NCBI GenBank assembly: GCA_964195485.1
Contig: CAXMPG010000038.1
Location: 1-23,506, forward strand
Length of the DNA: 23,506 nucleotides
Origin: CAJXZP01 sp964195485
GTDB lineage: Bacteria; Bacteroidota; Bacteroidia; Flavobacteriales_G; Salibacteraceae
Direction of reading: 5' to 3'
Shown: positions 21,382-23,506 of the stretch, piece by piece
Layout of the letters: each line of letters opens with the position of its first letter
How positions within the stretch are numbered: position 1 is the stretch's first letter
Position numbers and translations under genes: made by a program
Notes under the pieces: generated by a model
What the model was told of the DNA's origin: nothing
What the model saw: only the letters and a program-made list of their open reading frames with translations
Databases searched by the model: none

Positions 21382-22965
21382 TTAACCAACTTTCAAAACA
21401 AAAACCTCATTCGTAAAAGGTTCCGTATTGTCTTTAATAATTTTCAAAAAATTACTTCCGTGAGACACGTATAAATCTATGAAATTAACTCTACGCTCTT
21501 GAAAAACGCCATTTGGATGCGTATAGTTTCTAACGGTATTAAGACGGTTCATTTTGACGTCACTTTTCCGTTTTACCGATCGCATTATCTTGGTATCTAA
21601 CCTTTTTAATTCTTTAAGAAGTCCGACTTTTGTACTTTTCAATGACCGAATTAGCTCTGGATCAAAAACCTCTAATTCAGTAATTAAAGCTTTTATTTTT
21701 ATATCAATTTCTGTTTTATGCTCATTTAATTGATCCTGAAACGGATGATCATCTATCAGAAGACTCCTTACCTGTTCATGCTCTTTATAAAACCAAAACT
21801 TGGTATCCGCAATTTTTAGTTTACTGGATGCTTCATTCAATATTAAAAACGAGTTTCGAATTTGAACTAAAGGATAAGATACTTTATGGTAATCAAAAGT
21901 AGATTTTAATTCCAACCAATAAGCCACCTCAGCTCCTCCACCAATGTACATGATGTTAGGTAAGATTACTTCTTGGTAAACAGGCCTTAAGATAACATTT
22001 GGACTAAACCTTTCTGGAAATTGACTTAGCTCGGTATTTATTTCACTTTCAGAGAATCTAATCTCTGTTTCATTAACATAAAAACCATCTTCATCACGAA
22101 TTATACGCTCTCTGATTCCGTCCTTTACGTAAAATAAATTGATTTCTCTTGGCGCTACTTGCGCCTTAAATTTATCTGAAAACTTGGAAATAGTATCTGA
22201 AACCAAGGTAAATGAACTTTGTCGAAAAAGCTCATCTTTTACCACCGTAGAAAATTGAGCCTTCAATTTCGAGTTATTGCCATCCACGATGACAAGTCCT
22301 TCGTTTTCAAACAAACTATTGACCAAATACCTTGTGGCTTCCGCAAGGTTATCGTGATTCAAATAAGCGGCTTTAATTAAATCGACTACTTCATCTTTAG
22401 CCAAAGAAGAACCCAAAACATTTTCTAACTCAGAGACAACATTTTCAATTCCATCTAGAGAAAATTCACCCACCATACCAGTTTGGTCAGATTCCCAGGT
22501 GATTTTCTTTCCATTTACATACGTATGATTAATTTCTTCAAAATCGTGATCTTCTGTGGCCATCCAATAAACCGGAACAAAATGGTACGAAGGATGCTTT
22601 TTATTTAAACCCTTAGCAGCCTCTATAGCCGATATTATCTTATAAATAAAATATAAAGGACCTGTGAATAGGTTTAACTGATGTCCTGTAGTAACAGTGT
22701 AGGTATTCTGCTTAATAAGTGATGCAATATTTTTCTTCACCTGTTTGGCTATTGAAAAATTCTCATATTGTTTACTTAGCGCATTAACTAACACCTCACG
22801 ATTAGTAGGCGTATTATTTTCCCTGAATTTTATTATTGCAAGAGCATTTTCAGAGGTAGATTCAAATTCATACAATTCTTTTACAGAATTTTCTCCACGT
22901 AAATAAGAGCGCGTTAACTCAGACAGCATTCCTGCCTCATCATATGATATTTTGCTCTTACTCAT
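21382..22965 (-). CDS. bshC: Bacillithiol biosynthesis cysteine-adding enzyme
   Basis: Last enzyme of bacillithiol synthesis: it joins cysteine to glucosaminyl-malate. I start at the ATG at 22965 (MSKSKISYDEAGMLSELTRS), giving 527 residues, the family's usual length. The 19 codons further upstream in frame (beginning CHSECFF) are translated repeat DNA, not protein. Family features are clear: VTTGHQLNLFTGPLYFIYKI (about 93-112), VPVYWMATEDHDFEEINHTY (about 132-151) carrying the catalytic region, PNVILRPVYQEVILPNIMYI and GGGAEVAYWLELKSTFD, then a C-terminal coiled coil around LNEHKTEIDIKIKALITELE. Bacillithiol is the main low-molecular-weight thiol in many Bacteroidota. The start codon abuts a TCATCCTGAG-type repeat. 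Confidence 0.95.
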   Translation of the reverse strand: MSKSKISYDEAGMLSELTRSYLRGENSVKELYEFESTSENALAIIKFRENNTPTNREVLVNALSKQYENFSIAKQVKKNIASLIKQNTYTVTTGHQLNLFTGPLYFIYKIISAIEAAKGLNKKHPSYHFVPVYWMATEDHDFEEINHTYVNGKKITWESDQTGMVGEFSLDGIENVVSELENVLGSSLAKDEVVDLIKAAYLNHDNLAEATRYLVNSLFENEGLVIVDGNNSKLKAQFSTVVKDELFRQSSFTLVSDTISKFSDKFKAQVAPREINLFYVKDGIRERIIRDEDGFYVNETEIRFSESEINTELSQFPERFSPNVILRPVYQEVILPNIMYIGGGAEVAYWLELKSTFDYHKVSYPLVQIRNSFLILNEASSKLKIADTKFWFYKEHEQVRSLLIDDHPFQDQLNEHKTEIDIKIKALITELEVFDPELIRSLKSTKVGLLKELKRLDTKIMRSVKRKSDVKMNRLNTVRNYTHPNGVFQERRVNFIDLYVSHGSNFLKIIKDNTEPFTNEVFVLKVG

Positions 22966-23020
22966 TCTTCGATACATTTTTTTATTCACTGCGTTACTAA
23001 AAAAACACTCAGAATGACAC
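22966..23020 (-). repeat. TCATCCTGAG-type repeat ending at the bshC start codon
   Basis: On the minus strand the unit begins TGTCATTCTGAGTG, has T7 and A7 arms around AGTAACGCAGTGAAT, and ends TGTATCGAAGA directly before ATGAGTAAG of bshC. Its two ends match those of the unit at 19371-19417 (TGTCATCCTGAGTG and TGTATCGAAGGAT). A related unit with TGTCATCCCGAGG lies at about 23113-23147. Confidence 0.6.
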
Positions 23021-23112
23021 AAGCATCTTTCTCAACATTTTTACTCCTTAAAATTCTTTTTACTCTTTGCTTTTAGTTTTTATAAGTAACCATTTATTAA
23101 AGCTTCTTTTTT
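23021..23112 (-). pseudogene. Detached copy of the GIY-YIG gene 3' end
   Basis: Bases 23021-23110 match 23148-23237 at 79 of 90 positions with no gaps. On the minus strand this reads KEALINGYL, a TAA, then KLKAKSKKNFKE and TAA. The neighbouring intact gene ends KEALINGDFEKLKAKSKKNF with KE and stop. So it is the last 23 codons of that gene plus its 3' flank, now with an internal stop and no start. It forms a tandem duplication of about 127 bp. Confidence 0.85.
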
Positions 23113-23167
23113 ATTCATTGGGTTACTAAAATACCTCGGGATGACACGAGCGTCTTTCCCAACATTT

Positions 23168-23473
23168 TTACTCTTTAAAATTCTTTTTGCTCTTTGCTTT
23201 TAGTTTTTCAAAATCTCCATTTATTAAAGCTTCCTTTTTTACACGAGACCATTTTTTCAATTGCTTCTCTCGGTCTATCGCTTTTAAAATACTTACAAAA
23301 GATTCCGAATGAACTAATACCAGTGGTCTACGACTGTGGGTAAAAGCCTTCGGGTCATTCCCTTCATTATGCTGAGCTACTCTTATCTCCAAATTATTTG
23401 TAACACCAATATACAATGAATCATCCATACCTCTAAGGATATAAATATAGTATATATGATTAAATTTACTCAA
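23168..23473 (-). CDS. GIY-YIG nuclease superfamily protein
   Basis: A 101-residue single-domain protein of the small UvrC/YhbQ-like GIY-YIG type. The first strand HIYYIYILRGMDDSLYIGVT contains the paired Y-I/Y-I-G elements, LEIRVAQHNEG has the conserved Arg, and FTHSRRPLVLVHSESF with AIDREKQLKKWSRVKKEAL includes the catalytic Glu region and the typical basic helix. The cellular role of such stand-alone proteins is poorly known; a DNA nuclease function is assumed from the fold. No ATG is available at the N-terminus: the frame opens at TTG (23471-23473), and the next ATG would cut into the domain, so TTG is the likely start. The gene's 3' end is duplicated immediately downstream. Confidence 0.88.
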   Translation of the reverse strand: MSKFNHIYYIYILRGMDDSLYIGVTNNLEIRVAQHNEGNDPKAFTHSRRPLVLVHSESFVSILKAIDREKQLKKWSRVKKEALINGDFEKLKAKSKKNFKE

Positions 23474-23506
23474 GCAAAAAGCTAAAATTAGAATAATTTA
23501 TTTGTC

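Overview
The window is chromosomal DNA from a member of the Bacteroidota, most likely Flavobacteriales. It is AT-rich and starts lack clear Shine-Dalgarno sequences. Several promoters match the Bacteroidota pattern (TTG or TTTG, about 20 bases, TAnnTTTG). Gene content agrees: a secreted M1 peptidase with a type IX secretion (T9SS) C-terminal domain, BshC of bacillithiol synthesis, a single-domain MnmD, a DUF4920 lipoprotein, and a LysM/PBP1 protein beside guaA. No phage, transposase, plasmid or CRISPR gene was found.

Layout. 2-553: 3' part of a zinc metalloprotease gene, meeting the ars genes tail to tail. 550-3268 (minus): arsenic resistance cluster arsR, a Cys-rich DUF6428-like gene, thioredoxin-type arsC and acr3, with a promoter/operator at 3272-3319. 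3445-5406 (minus): T9SS-exported M1 aminopeptidase. 5528-6356 (minus): membrane protein and winged-helix regulator behind a promoter that contains a perfect 14-bp palindrome. 6797-10371 (minus): BamA-like barrel, mnmD, acpH, a small CxxC thioredoxin-fold protein and a Crp/Fnr regulator. 10536-10983: tRNA-Leu(GAG) between two broken tRNA copies, and a gene-tail fragment. 11180-12688 (plus): MDR oxidoreductase and RidA-family gene. 12813-15487: a membrane protein (minus), then a TPR protein, trmD and rplS with a strong terminator (plus). 15703-16684 (minus): DUF4920 lipoprotein and a CxxCH heme lipoprotein. 17303-20948 (minus): guaA and the LysM/PBP1 protein. 21382-23473 (minus): a GIY-YIG protein and bshC.

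Most genes are housekeeping or ordinary accessory genes. The only clear multigene pathway is arsenic detoxification: ArsR senses arsenite, ArsC reduces arsenate, Acr3 exports arsenite, and the DUF6428-like protein is an uncharacterised partner.

The most unusual signal lies between genes. Two genes (GIY-YIG and LysM/PBP1) are followed by decayed second copies of their own 3' ends, with repeat DNA in between. A roughly 170-bp structured repeat occurs twice. TCATCCTGAG-type repeats abut the guaA stop and the bshC start. The tRNA-Leu gene is flanked by a 5' and a 3' remnant of itself, both interrupted at a TCCCGATAGCT element. Together these suggest repeat-associated local duplication at gene ends. 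No complete new defence or mobile system was identified.
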